Shown here one piece after another: positions 16,893 to 25,954 of a DNA stretch of 64,000 bases; positions within the stretch are counted from its first letter, which is position 1, and every line of letters begins with the position of its first letter. Location: NCBI GenBank assembly GCA_030949985.1, contig JAUZRX010000010.1, positions 228,454-292,453 on the forward strand. The letters are read 5' to 3'. A model generated the notes under the pieces. It did no database searches. It worked only from the letters and a program-made list of their open reading frames with translations, and was not told where the DNA came from. Both the position numbers and the translations under genes were made by a program. Source of the stretch: Acidobacteriota bacterium. Its GTDB lineage: Bacteria; Acidobacteriota; Polarisedimenticolia; J045.

Positions 16893-18261
16893 CCACCGAC
16901 ACCGCCAGGGCGGGAAAGATCGGCTCGATGCCGAGGGGAAGTTCCCGTCCCGCCCAGGTCGGCGCCATCCAGGCCAGGGCCGTCAAGGCGGCGCCGAGGA
17001 TCGAGGCTCCCGTGGCCCGGCTCCCCGCCCGCCAACGGGGAAGAAAGCCCCCCAGCAGCGGTAACAGCAGGCTCGGCGTGATCACCGACCCCATGGCCTT
17101 CCACAGGGTGACCACCGAATCGGTGGACAGGGCCAGCGCGACACTGGCGGCCGTGGCCAAGGCCAACCCCACCCGGGTGGCGCGGGTAGTCCCCGCTTCC
17201 GACCGGGTCTCCGCCCCGCCATCCACGCCCCTCCAGCGGCGCCAGATCCGTGGCAGGTCGAAACCGATGGTGGTGGCGGCGACGAAGAGGTAGGACTCGA
17301 CGGTGGACATCACCGTGGCCAGCAGGCCGACATAGAACAGCCCCCGGGCCACCGGCGGGAGCAGGGCGTCGGCGAGGGCAGGGTACGCCTCGACAGGGTT
17401 GCCGAGATCCGGCAGCAGGACGCGGGCGAGCATACCGGTGAGGGTGGTCAGTCCATCGAAGACGATCCAGAAGAACACGGACCAGAGAATGCCCCGTCGG
17501 GCCACCGCCGGCGTGCGCGCGGCGTAGCAGCGCTGGTAGAACGAGGGTTCGACCAGGGTCTGCAACGCAATGACGTACCACACCGCCACTGCCTGCAGGC
17601 CCAGCCCCCCGTCCCAGCTCAGGGCCCCGGCGGGCAGGCCGGACAGCGCTCCCACGCCACCGGCCCGCACCAGGGCCACCGGCAGCAGCAGGGCGAAGCA
17701 GCCGTACATCAACACGAACTGCAGGCCGTTGTGCCGGACCACGGCGCGAAAGCCGGCCCCAACCACCAGGGTCACGCTCAGCACGGCGAAGAACCCGACG
17801 CCCAGGCCCACGGAGGTGCCCAGCAGGCGGTGGGCCAGCACACCCAGCATCAGCAGGTAGGCCGCGGGCAGCATGTTGACGAACACCAGCACGGCACCGA
17901 GGGCGGCGACCCCCGGGCCGTGATCGGCCAGCAGCCGGTCGGGCACGGTGACCAGGGCGGAGCGCCGCGCCTTTCCCGCCAACAGGAAGGCGAAGATCAG
18001 CCCCGCCAGGTAGTAGGGCCCGCCCAGGGCGATCCAGTTGGACAGGCCGTGCAGGTAGGAGTACTCCCCCACGCCGAGCACGCCGCCGTACCAGGTGCTC
18101 ACCAGGGTGGCGACGAATGCCGGCAGGGTCAGCGAGCGACCCGCCAGCAGGTATTCGCCGGTGCTCGTCGATCGGCGGCGGCGGGCCAGCAGCACCAGGG
18201 CCGCCAGGTAGGCCGCCACAACGGCCAGATCGACCAGGGCACCCGGAGCGCCGCCGGTCAC
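16783..18261 (-). CDS. Sodium:solute symporter (SSS family), predicted thiamin or thiamin-precursor uptake
   Basis: This is a 492-residue inner-membrane protein with about 13 hydrophobic helices and SSS-family features: GEYLLAGRSL in the first loop, an FVATLVSTWYGG helix and a QTLVEPSFYQRCYAAR segment. GTG 18261 lies 22 nt downstream of the TonB-receptor stop, and no other promoter is seen, so it is the second gene of the riboswitch-led operon. PanF-like SSS transporters have been predicted from riboswitch context to import thiamin or its pyrimidine precursor (ThiV type); this gene fits that pattern. Substrate assignment rests on context, not on binding residues. Its C-terminal coding region overlaps the convergent MAF-like gene. 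Confidence 0.7.
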   Translation of the reverse strand: MTGGAPGALVDLAVVAAYLAALVLLARRRRSTSTGEYLLAGRSLTLPAFVATLVSTWYGGVLGVGEYSYLHGLSNWIALGGPYYLAGLIFAFLLAGKARRSALVTVPDRLLADHGPGVAALGAVLVFVNMLPAAYLLMLGVLAHRLLGTSVGLGVGFFAVLSVTLVVGAGFRAVVRHNGLQFVLMYGCFALLLPVALVRAGGVGALSGLPAGALSWDGGLGLQAVAVWYVIALQTLVEPSFYQRCYAARTPAVARRGILWSVFFWIVFDGLTTLTGMLARVLLPDLGNPVEAYPALADALLPPVARGLFYVGLLATVMSTVESYLFVAATTIGFDLPRIWRRWRGVDGGAETRSEAGTTRATRVGLALATAASVALALSTDSVVTLWKAMGSVITPSLLLPLLGGFLPRWRAGSRATGASILGAALTALAWMAPTWAGRELPLGIEPIFPALAVSVAIHLPAWLRLRAPGEPPAGPGRPGNPGPGSVTDPAA

Positions 18262-18283
18262 CGCCAGCCGACTCCCGGACGGG

Positions 18284-20482
18284 TCATCGGACGGGCTTCC
18301 AGGAGAGCATCAGGAAAACGTTGCGGGAGGCTCCGGGAATGAATGTTGGCTCGCCCCAGTTGTAGCCGTAGGCCTCGTATTCGCTGTCGAAGAGGTTCTC
18401 CACCCGCAGCCGCACGGCATACCGGCTGTCGCGCCCACCGGGCAGGTTGTAGAGCAGATCGAGATGCCAGAGGGTGAAGGGGTCGGTGGAAGCCTCCCGA
18501 CTCTGGCTGTTGTCGACGAAGATCCTGCCCACGTGCTGCCCACCCAGTTCGAGGCGCCCCCAGGAAGGCGACCAGGAAGCCGCCAGCCGCGCCAGCGCGC
18601 CGGGGAACCCGGCGATGCGCCGGCCGGAGTAGTCCACCCGACCACCCCATCCGTCTTCGATGTAGCGCAGGTTGCGGTCGTCCGAAACGGTCAACGAGCC
18701 GGCCAACCGCCAGCGGGCGGTGGGCGCCCAGGCGGCCTCCAACTCGAGGCCCTCGTGACGGGAGCGCTCGGCATTGCCGGTCAGGGCCTGGCCCAGGTCG
18801 TTGATGCCACCGAGATAGATGATCTCGTCGCGAAAGTCCATGCGGTAGGCCGTGGCCTTGAAGAGCAAGCGCCCGGCCCGGTACTCGAGCCCCAGTTCCA
18901 GATCGTCGAGACGCTCTTCCCGCGGCAGCGGGCCGGTGGCCCGGCCCGTGGGATCCACGCTGCGGAAGGCGGGGGCATCCCAGGCGTCCTGGGGGTCGTA
19001 GAGATCCTTGACCGCCGGCTCCCGACGCGTCCGGCCGAGCGAAACGTAAGCCCCCAGGCGCGGACCGAAGCGCCAATGAAGACCCAGACGCGGAGCCCAC
19101 CACGAGTAGCGCACGTCGTAGTCGATGCCGGTGACCCGGTCTTGTTCCAGGCTCCAGCGATGGCTCACGTACTGCAGGCCGGCCAGCACCGTCAACCGCC
19201 GGACGGGCTTCCATTCCTCCTGCACGAAGAAGGTGGTGCTGGTCTTGGGCAACTCGTAGTCGTAGTACCGAAAGCCCTGAGGCGTGCCCGCAGGCAGGTT
19301 CTGAGCGCTGACGGTGCCGTAGTGTTCGGCCCGGTGGATCCGCAACTCCGCCCCGGCGGTGAGCCGGCCCCGGCCGTGCTGCAGACTGACCCGCGGCAGC
19401 CAGCCGTAGTCCCACTCCTTGATCCAGCGCTGGCGGAACACGTCGGTGGCCCGGCCCTCACCGTAGCCATCGGCCAGGTGCAACTCGAACCAGTCCTTCT
19501 CGCCGCGGAACTGGTCGAAGTAGCCCCGGCCGTAGAAGGCATAGACCGTGTTGGCCACCTCCAGGTTCCGACTCGCCTGCCACTCGTGAATCACCTCGAA
19601 GTGAGGCTGGCTGAAATGGTCCTGTTCCCCGGGCCAGTCGAGGGGATTGGCCTTGCGGTCGGCGGCGAGCTGCTCCCGGGTCAGCCCCTCGTAGGCCAGG
19701 TGGGAATTCTCCTTGCCGCCGTAGAGGTTGATCCGCAGCAGGCTGTTGGCCCCCATCCGCTGAGCCGTCAGGAAAGCCAGGCCCATGCGTGTCCAGGACT
19801 GGTCACGATAGCCCCCGGTGGCAATCCGGGAGAGCTGGACCCCCAGCACCCAGCGCCCGGCGAGCAGATCCGATTTCCAGCCGGCCGTGACCTTGCTCGT
19901 ATTCCACGAACCCACGCCCATCTCGGCATGGAAGGTTTCCCCCGGAGCCAGGCGGGCGGTTTCGAGATTCACGGCGCCCCCGATGGCGCCGGCACCATAG
20001 AGCACCGTACCGGCCCCCCGCTGGACCTGCACATCCTCGAGCGAGTCGGCGAAGTTCGGCAGATCGATCCAGAAAACCTCGTGGGACTCGGCGTCGTTGA
20101 GCGGCACACCATTGATCGTGACGTTGATCCTCCGCTGGTCGAAGCCACGGATCCGCATGTAGGAGTAGCCGATGCCATTGCCCGCATCGGAGTAGGAGTA
20201 GACCGCCGGAAGGGTCCCGAGAAGCATCGGCAGGTCCTGGGCCCAGTATTGCTCGTCGATCGCCTCCTGCGAGAGGTTGCTGTGGGTCGCGGGGGTGTCC
20301 TCACCCGCCCGGGTCGCCGTCACCAGCACTTCCTCGACCACCGAGGTGCCGGCCGGCGCATCGGACTCTCCCGCCGAATCCTCGTCCGCTCGGGGGATCG
20401 GCAGGATCATCAACAGGGCCAGGAGGAGAAGGCCCGAGTTCCAACCCACGGACTTTCGGGTAGTCGTCGAAAAAGAACGCAT
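18284..20482 (-). CDS. TonB-dependent outer-membrane receptor, predicted thiamin-related
   Basis: ATG 20482 follows GGGAGA and yields a signal peptide (hydrophobic LLLLALLMILP, residues about 17-28). A TonB-box-like stretch EEVLVTAT precedes a plug domain (about 45-165) with MRIRGFDQRRINVTINGVPLND and VQVQRGAGTVLYGAGAIGGAVN. A beta-barrel of about 560 residues follows, with many alternating aromatic strands (RYSWWAPRLGLHWRF, LEYRAGRLLFKATAYRMDF). The total of 732 aa is normal. The gene lies directly behind a TPP riboswitch and before the SSS symporter, so outer- and inner-membrane transport of the same compound is likely. A longer in-frame start at 20530 lacks a ribosome binding site and spoils the signal peptide. 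Confidence 0.88.
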   Translation of the reverse strand: MRSFSTTTRKSVGWNSGLLLLALLMILPIPRADEDSAGESDAPAGTSVVEEVLVTATRAGEDTPATHSNLSQEAIDEQYWAQDLPMLLGTLPAVYSYSDAGNGIGYSYMRIRGFDQRRINVTINGVPLNDAESHEVFWIDLPNFADSLEDVQVQRGAGTVLYGAGAIGGAVNLETARLAPGETFHAEMGVGSWNTSKVTAGWKSDLLAGRWVLGVQLSRIATGGYRDQSWTRMGLAFLTAQRMGANSLLRINLYGGKENSHLAYEGLTREQLAADRKANPLDWPGEQDHFSQPHFEVIHEWQASRNLEVANTVYAFYGRGYFDQFRGEKDWFELHLADGYGEGRATDVFRQRWIKEWDYGWLPRVSLQHGRGRLTAGAELRIHRAEHYGTVSAQNLPAGTPQGFRYYDYELPKTSTTFFVQEEWKPVRRLTVLAGLQYVSHRWSLEQDRVTGIDYDVRYSWWAPRLGLHWRFGPRLGAYVSLGRTRREPAVKDLYDPQDAWDAPAFRSVDPTGRATGPLPREERLDDLELGLEYRAGRLLFKATAYRMDFRDEIIYLGGINDLGQALTGNAERSRHEGLELEAAWAPTARWRLAGSLTVSDDRNLRYIEDGWGGRVDYSGRRIAGFPGALARLAASWSPSWGRLELGGQHVGRIFVDNSQSREASTDPFTLWHLDLLYNLPGGRDSRYAVRLRVENLFDSEYEAYGYNWGEPTFIPGASRNVFLMLSWKPVR

Positions 20483-20566
20483 GATCGGTCTCCCGGTGCG
20501 GCGCGCGCCGCATGCCGGGAAACGGTGCAATCTTGGATGTCTACGTGGAGATCCAGGACCGTCGCC

Positions 20567-20650
20567 GTTTCCCTACGCTGGTGCGAACCAGGTCAGGTTC
20601 CAAGGGTCTTTCTCAGCTCCCGCCACGCCGGCCGGAGCACCCCTAACGGG
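20567..20650 (-). promoter_or_regulatory. Thiamin pyrophosphate (TPP) riboswitch (THI element)
   Basis: Read on the minus strand, the leader has the conserved THI-box order: 5' stem GGGGTGC, then GGGAGCTGAGA (CTGAGA core complementing 20611-20616), AGACCC, ACCTGA (complement of 20593-20598), GGTTCGCACC and closing GCGTAGGGAA. P1 (TTAGGGG/…TAGGGAA side), the pyrimidine-sensing helix and the pyrophosphate-sensing loop can all be placed. It sits about 85 nt upstream of the receptor start codon. TPP binding would shut off the receptor and symporter genes; whether at transcription or translation is not clear, because I see no U-tailed terminator before the start. Confidence 0.95.
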
Positions 20651-20660
20651 AATCACCGCC

Positions 20661-20689
20661 TTTTTAGCACTGGGCGGAAAGACGATCAA
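20661..20689 (-). promoter_or_regulatory. Probable sigma-70 promoter of the TPP-riboswitch operon
   Basis: On the minus strand TTGATC (20689-20684) and TAAAAA (20666-20661) are spaced by 17 nt, and the -10 is preceded by TGC, making an extended -10. Transcription would start about 8-12 nt before the riboswitch. The box lies between the stop of the ferritin-like gene (20711) and the riboswitch, so this operon need not depend on read-through. Confidence 0.5.
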
Positions 20690-20710
20690 GTCCTTCCCTG
20701 CCCCGGATCC

Positions 20711-21220
20711 TCAACCGAGGCGAAACTCGGGAATGTCGAACCAGAAACCGTGACCGTTGGCGGCGTCGATCTCGGCCTGCACGATGGTTCCATGGCCTTC
20801 CTCGATCTCGAGGAAGCGGGCGAAGAGCCGCCGCCCCTGGCCGTCGAGTTCATCGACCATGCGGCGGTAGAAATCGGAGGTCTCCTGCTCGACCTTCAGC
20901 GCCTTCTCCAGCAGACGAACCTCGTCCTTACCGATCGGCGAGGTTTTGTTCAGCTTCTCGCCGAGCTGCCGGGTCTTCGCCTCGATCTCCCCGGCGGGGG
21001 GCACGGCGCTCTCCAGCACCTCGTCGGTCAGGGTACCGCTCTCCTTCCACTCGGCCAGCCGGCGGCGCAGGTAGGCGATATGGCCGGCCTCCTCACGAGC
21101 CAGGGTGCCGAAGACCCGCCGGCCGACCTCGTCGCCGGCCCTGTCATGGGCTTCCTTGTAGGCGGCGTGCACCCGGGTCTCGTATTCGATGGCAGTCGTG
21201 ATGGCTTCTTCGAGGGTCAT
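20711..21220 (-). CDS. Ferritin-like / rubrerythrin-family di-iron protein
   Basis: This is a 169-residue four-helix bundle with two half-repeats carrying diiron-type ligands: E13 and the EEAGH motif near residue 42, then EQETSDFY and EIEEGHG in the second half. It has no C-terminal rubredoxin Cys domain, so it is an erythrin-like protein rather than a full rubrerythrin. Family roles are peroxide removal or iron handling in the cytoplasm. ATG 21220 is preceded by AGGAGA. It is monocistronic by position: the next minus-strand gene has its own promoter and riboswitch, and the upstream gene is divergent. Its neighbourhood with a haem sensor kinase hints at redox stress but proves nothing. Confidence 0.78.
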   Translation of the reverse strand: MTLEEAITTAIEYETRVHAAYKEAHDRAGDEVGRRVFGTLAREEAGHIAYLRRRLAEWKESGTLTDEVLESAVPPAGEIEAKTRQLGEKLNKTSPIGKDEVRLLEKALKVEQETSDFYRRMVDELDGQGRRLFARFLEIEEGHGTIVQAEIDAANGHGFWFDIPEFRLG

Positions 21221-21417
21221 GGCGGCGGATCTCCTGGCGGGGACTGTGACGGGCAGCAGTTTCCCGCATAGGACCGGCCGTGTCCAGCAACTCCATCCGC
21301 CGGCCTACCGGACAGCACCCGCCACGGCCGGCCAAACTCCTCCGGCTGACGGGGAATTCGCGATTGGACAACCACTTCGCGGAAACCTAGGTTCTGATCG
21401 GAGGGCTTGAGGGTGCC

Positions 21418-24273
21418 ATGAGCCGACTCGACTCCGCCTTTCGCGAAGTGACCGTTCGCCGCTGGCTTCAGTGGGCCGCGCTGTGCTGGTCCGCCCTTGC
21501 CCTCGGTGCCCTGACCCTGAGTCTGCTGACATTCCTGCAGAGTGACAGGCAGCAAGCCGTAGCGGCCGCACGCACGGCCCTCGAAACAGACCTGCTCTAC
21601 CGCTCCAGGGCCGCCTCGAAGGGTGGCCTGTACGTTCCCCTAACCGAGGAAACACCCCCCAATCCGCACCTGGACGAGGCATCCCGCACGTTGAACATCG
21701 AGGGCGGCGGCCAACTCGTGAAGGTGAACCCGGCCTACATGACGCGCCAGATCGAAACGCTCCGCGACAAAAAGGCACACATCACCGGCCGCATGACCAG
21801 CCTCCACCCGCTCAGCAAGGCCAATATGGCCGTCGGATGGGAGCGCGAGGCCCTCCAACGCCTCGAACGCGGCGAGCCCGAGGTGGTCACCTTCGGCCGG
21901 CGGGGCCGTCGCACCATTGCCCGGGTCATGTGGCCGCTCCGCATGGAGCGGAGCTGCGCCGCCTGCCACGACAGCCAGTGGGACGTCGTCGGCGCCGTCA
22001 GGGGGGGGCTGACCATCGAGATCCCCGTTCCGCCGGTTTCGACGTCTTTCGCCAAGTGGTCGAAGTCCCTGGGGCTCACCCTGCTGGTGGCCTGGCTCGT
22101 CGGCCTGATCGGCCTCTCCTACACCCGCGAGCTGCTCGCCCGTCGCCGGGCGGAGATCCTGGGCGCCGCGGCCGCCGTCAAAGAGAGCGAGCAACGCCTC
22201 AACCTGGCTATCCAGGGCGCCGACACCGGCCTATGGGACTGGAATCTGAAGAACGGGAAGATCGTCATCAACGACCTGTGGGCCCGCATGCTCGGCTACG
22301 AAGCCCACGAGATCAAGGCGCACTCTGAGTTCTGGAAGCAGCGTATCCACCCCGAGGACAGCGAGTGGGTGCTCGCCGAACTCCAACGCCACCTGGAAGG
22401 CAAGACGCCCATGTTCCGGGCCGAGTATCGCCTGCGCCACCGCAACGGTGAGTGGGTCTGGATCCTCGACACCGGGCGTGTGGTCGAACGGGATCAGAAC
22501 GGCCAACCGATCCGCATCGCCGGCACCCACGTCAACATCACCTCCCTCAAGCGCATGGAGTTGAGAGTCCGTGCTCACGCGCGTTTCTCCCGCGCCTCGG
22601 CCCGCATCGGTGAAATGATTCTCCTGCGCAGGGAGCCCCAGCTCGTCAACGATTCCGCGTGCCGCGAGCTGGGCGACGCCCTCGAAGCTCCCTTCGCCGC
22701 ACTCCTCCGGCCCTACAGGGGCAACCAGATCCTCGGGATCACGGCCGCCTTTGAACGCGACTCCGAACCAGGCCAGCGGGAGGTGGCCGTCGATGAACGC
22801 CTCGCCGCCGGGCGCGCCTTCCAGCGCGGCCGGACGGTCATCATCGAAGACCTCGACGACCCTGACAACGAGCCCGCCAGTGATCTCCTCGGTTCGCGCG
22901 GCTTGCGGGCAGGCATCTTCGTTCCCTGCCAGGAGGGAGACGGACCGCTCGGCGTGCTCGTCGTCGGCCTGCGCGAACCCCACGCCTTCTCCCGCGAAGA
23001 GGTGCTCTTCGTCGAATCGATCGCCCGCCAGATCGTCCTCTCGGCGGTCACCAGCCGAACCGAGCGCGAAAGGGAACTCCTGGCGCGGGCCATCGAGCAA
23101 ACCCGGGACGCGGTCGCGGTCAGCGACAAGCAAGGAAAGCTGCTTTACGTCAATCCCGCGTGTGAGAAAGTCACCGGCATCGCCCGGAACAAACTCCTCA
23201 CGATGAATCTCCGCGACTTGGCCGAGCCCGAAGGCGGGGCTTCCGTGTTCGAGCAGATCTTCACCCAGCTCGAACGAGGGCAACCCTGGCAGGGATTGCT
23301 GACGGGCCACAAGGCGGACGGCACTGTCTACAAGGAAAAGGCCGTGATCTCGCCGGTACGCGGCTCCGACGGAAAGACCGAATCCTTCGTCAAGGTCGGC
23401 CGAGACGTCTCAAGGGAACTGGAACTGGAAACCCAGCTCCAGCAATCCCAGAAGCTCGAAGCCGTCGGACAGCTTGCCGCCGGAATCGCCCACGAAATCA
23501 ACACACCGACCCAATTCGTCGCGGACAATACCCGCTTTTTGAAGGATGCTTTCGGGGATCTCGAACCCCTGCTGACCACGCTCAAGGAGGAATGCCTCAA
23601 GGACGAGCCTTCCGACCTGGCCGCCAGCTTCGCGCGCCTCAAAGAAGCTCTCGAAAAGGTCGATGTCGACTACCTGCTCGAGGATGTCCCCCAGGCCGTC
23701 GCCCAATCTCTCGAAGGCCTCGAGCGCATCTCCAGCATTGTCCGCGCGATGAAAGACTTCTCCCATCCCGGCGGTACCGGCAAGGAGACCGTGGACCTCA
23801 ATCGTGCGATCCGCAGTACCGTGACGGTCGCCCGCAACGAGTGGAAGTATGTCGCCGACGTGAAACTCGAACTCGACGAGGAAATGCCCCCGGTGGCCTG
23901 CAGCCACGGAGATTTCAACCAGGTGGTGCTGAACATGATCGTCAACGCCGCCCACGCCATCGCCGAAAAAGTCGGCGATGGTGCCTCCGGCAAGGGGCAG
24001 ATAACGATTCGCAGCCGGGTGGAAGGTGAAGAGGCCGTAATCGAGATCGAGGACACCGGCGTCGGCATCCCCCGGGAGAATCTCTCTCGCATCTTCGACC
24101 ATTTCTTCACGACCAAGGAAGTCGGCCGCGGCACGGGCCAGGGACTGGCCATCGCCCACGGGGTCATCGTTCAGCAGCACGGGGGACGTATCGAGGTCGA
24201 CAGCGAGGTCGGGAAGGGAACGACCTTCCGTATCCGGCTACCCTTGCAGGCGCCGGTTACCGCTCCGGTGTGA
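21418..24273 (+). CDS. Membrane sensor histidine kinase with a c-type haem sensor domain (DUF3365-like), PAS and GAF
   Basis: Order of domains in 951 aa: TM1 (about 17-39); a periplasmic DUF3365/Tll0287-like domain with a haem c attachment motif C180-A-A-C-H184; TM2 (about 213-234); PAS (about 250-380, LGYEAHEI, HRNGEWVWILDTG); a GAF-like domain (about 385-545); a second PAS (about 555-660, VNPACEKVTGI); HisKA-type dimerisation with the phospho-acceptor His in GIAHEINTP; and a HATPase domain with VLNMIVNAAHAI (N box), EDTGVGIP and GTGQGLAIAHGVI. It is a hybrid-free kinase that probably senses redox state or a gas through the haem. It converges with three response-regulator genes and overlaps the nearest by 17 bp, making them likely partners. 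Confidence 0.88.
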   Translation: MSRLDSAFREVTVRRWLQWAALCWSALALGALTLSLLTFLQSDRQQAVAAARTALETDLLYRSRAASKGGLYVPLTEETPPNPHLDEASRTLNIEGGGQLVKVNPAYMTRQIETLRDKKAHITGRMTSLHPLSKANMAVGWEREALQRLERGEPEVVTFGRRGRRTIARVMWPLRMERSCAACHDSQWDVVGAVRGGLTIEIPVPPVSTSFAKWSKSLGLTLLVAWLVGLIGLSYTRELLARRRAEILGAAAAVKESEQRLNLAIQGADTGLWDWNLKNGKIVINDLWARMLGYEAHEIKAHSEFWKQRIHPEDSEWVLAELQRHLEGKTPMFRAEYRLRHRNGEWVWILDTGRVVERDQNGQPIRIAGTHVNITSLKRMELRVRAHARFSRASARIGEMILLRREPQLVNDSACRELGDALEAPFAALLRPYRGNQILGITAAFERDSEPGQREVAVDERLAAGRAFQRGRTVIIEDLDDPDNEPASDLLGSRGLRAGIFVPCQEGDGPLGVLVVGLREPHAFSREEVLFVESIARQIVLSAVTSRTERERELLARAIEQTRDAVAVSDKQGKLLYVNPACEKVTGIARNKLLTMNLRDLAEPEGGASVFEQIFTQLERGQPWQGLLTGHKADGTVYKEKAVISPVRGSDGKTESFVKVGRDVSRELELETQLQQSQKLEAVGQLAAGIAHEINTPTQFVADNTRFLKDAFGDLEPLLTTLKEECLKDEPSDLAASFARLKEALEKVDVDYLLEDVPQAVAQSLEGLERISSIVRAMKDFSHPGGTGKETVDLNRAIRSTVTVARNEWKYVADVKLELDEEMPPVACSHGDFNQVVLNMIVNAAHAIAEKVGDGASGKGQITIRSRVEGEEAVIEIEDTGVGIPRENLSRIFDHFFTTKEVGRGTGQGLAIAHGVIVQQHGGRIEVDSEVGKGTTFRIRLPLQAPVTAPV

Positions 24274-24790
24274 GATCCAGGGCCTCGCGGACATCGATCA
24301 CAACGGCACCTTCTTCGTCTTCTTCGATGGTGGTGATACCCGGATTGTCTTGCTCCAGGTGACGCAGGAGTCGCATCTTTTCGTCCACTTCGCGCCGCAA
24401 CTCGGTGTTTTCGCGCAGCAAATCCCGATGCTCGAGGGCCTGGCGGATGCAGTAGAGCAGTTCGGTTTCCTCGCACGGCTTGAGCAGGAAGCGGAAGATC
24501 TGCCCCTCGTTGATCGCTTTGACCGCCGCGTCGAGCGTGGCCTGTCCGGAGAGAATGATGCGAATCACCTCGGGATGACTTTCGGCGGCCCGGCGAACGA
24601 GTTCACTGCCGCTCATCCCCGGCATGCGTTCGTCGCTGACCAGGACATCGACGGCTTCCGCGTCGAGAATCTCGAGGGCCTGCTCTCCCGACTGGGCTTC
24701 GAGGACCTGCATCCCCTCACGGCGAAGGCGGCGGCGCAAGGCCGCGGTCACCCGAGGTTCGTCATCGACCAGCAGGACAGTGGCGGACAT
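24257..24790 (-). CDS. Response regulator: receiver domain with coiled-coil tail
   Basis: The receiver domain (residues 1-125) has D9/D10, acceptor D53 (VSDERMPGMSG), S80 and K104 (LLKPC). About 50 residues follow, a predicted coiled coil (EHRDLLRENTELRREVDEKMRLLRHL) and an acidic end, with no DNA-binding domain. It is the third gene of a minus-strand run of regulators, 5 nt after the previous stop. Its tail overlaps the histidine-kinase stop by 17 bp. The tail may mediate dimerisation or docking; the output is unknown. Confidence 0.85.
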   Translation of the reverse strand: MSATVLLVDDEPRVTAALRRRLRREGMQVLEAQSGEQALEILDAEAVDVLVSDERMPGMSGSELVRRAAESHPEVIRIILSGQATLDAAVKAINEGQIFRFLLKPCEETELLYCIRQALEHRDLLRENTELRREVDEKMRLLRHLEQDNPGITTIEEDEEGAVVIDVREALDLTPER

Positions 24791-24795
24791 GGGCT

Positions 24796-25953
24796 TTACT
24801 CCTCTCCCGGGGTGACGGAAGTGAAACAGGGGACTCTCACGCGGAACGGCTGCTTGATTCCCATTCCCTTGTCGAAATTCTTCAGACGCATGATCAGCGC
24901 CCCCGTCACTTCCTGGCCGCGACTGATGACGACGACTCCGTTGACGGCCAGGACGTCTTCATCGAGAACCATCCCCGGCGCCAGGTCGCGCAGGTTCACG
25001 GCGCGCACGGTCATCGACTGTTCTTCGGAGGCGTCGTACTCCCTGAGCAGAGCGAGATGCTCTTCGGGGAACGGAGGGTCCGCGCCAGCCAATTCGGCGA
25101 TGGCGAGCTTGGGCGTCAGGCCCCTGCTGACCAGATCGTCGAAACGCGCCGCCACGCGAATCAACCCCGCCCCCAGGCGCACCGCTTCGTCTTCCGTATA
25201 GGGTTCGACGAGATTCGAGGGATCGTTCTGGCAGGCGATCATCGCCGCCACGCGTTCGAGCCGCGGAATCTCCCGCAGCAGGAAGTAGCTGGTCCGAGGA
25301 TGATGAGCGACCATCTCAGCCTCGTCCTCGCTGACCTCCTGCCCGGCGAAGACCTTCTGCAGAGTCTCCGCCGGGATCGTTGCGCATCCCACCTGGGACA
25401 GCAGACCGGCCAACTCGAACTCCCAGGGATCGGGAGGCTGAAGCCGACCGACCAGCCACGCAACACAGCGCTTGATGCGCGCGGCGCGGGAAAAGGCGAC
25501 GGGATTGACCATGCCGAGCAGGTCCACCAGCGCCTTGACGCTGCTCGATAGAGTCTGCTCGAGAAGCTGCTTTTCCGCCGTGACCAGCCGGTATTGCTCG
25601 AGAGCATCATCGAGCGCGGCGATCAGTTCGTCCCGCGAAATGGGCTTGGGGAGAAAGCGAAAGATCTTCGACGAGTTGATCGCCCCGATCACGGCGTTCA
25701 TCTCGGCCTGCCCGGTGAGCATCATGCGCACCGACTGCGGACTGGTTTCCCGCACCTTGGCCAGGAATTGCACGCCGTCCATGCCGGGCATGCGGTAGTC
25801 CGAAACCACGACCGCAAAGGGACCCTCAGTCTCGATCATCTCCAGCCCGGCTTCTCCTCCTTCCGCGGTGAAGACATCGAAATTCCGCCGCAGGTTGCGC
25901 CGAATCCCGGAGAGAATGTTGACTTCGTCATCGACGAAGAGGATGCGCTTCAT
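24796..25953 (-). CDS. Response regulator with degenerate HD-GYP-like output domain
   Basis: The receiver domain (1-125) is intact with acceptor D52 (VSDYRMPGMDG) and K in LPKPI. A helical linker leads to a domain whose spacing matches HD-GYP phosphodiesterases (FELAGLLSQVGCATIP, then HHPRTSYFLL). The metal-binding HD is replaced by SQ, and the later HHER/GYP signature is missing (MIACQNDPSN instead). It should therefore not hydrolyse cyclic di-GMP. The last 80 residues (DLAPGMVLDEDVLAVNGVVV…) form the beta-rich tail often seen behind such domains. ATG 25953 is 1 nt after the stop of the HDOD regulator; the longer open frame to 26094 overlaps that gene and is rejected. The likely role is a phosphorylation-controlled binding protein. 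Confidence 0.78.
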   Translation of the reverse strand: MKRILFVDDEVNILSGIRRNLRRNFDVFTAEGGEAGLEMIETEGPFAVVVSDYRMPGMDGVQFLAKVRETSPQSVRMMLTGQAEMNAVIGAINSSKIFRFLPKPISRDELIAALDDALEQYRLVTAEKQLLEQTLSSSVKALVDLLGMVNPVAFSRAARIKRCVAWLVGRLQPPDPWEFELAGLLSQVGCATIPAETLQKVFAGQEVSEDEAEMVAHHPRTSYFLLREIPRLERVAAMIACQNDPSNLVEPYTEDEAVRLGAGLIRVAARFDDLVSRGLTPKLAIAELAGADPPFPEEHLALLREYDASEEQSMTVRAVNLRDLAPGMVLDEDVLAVNGVVVISRGQEVTGALIMRLKNFDKGMGIKQPFRVRVPCFTSVTPGEE

Positions 25954-25954
25954 T

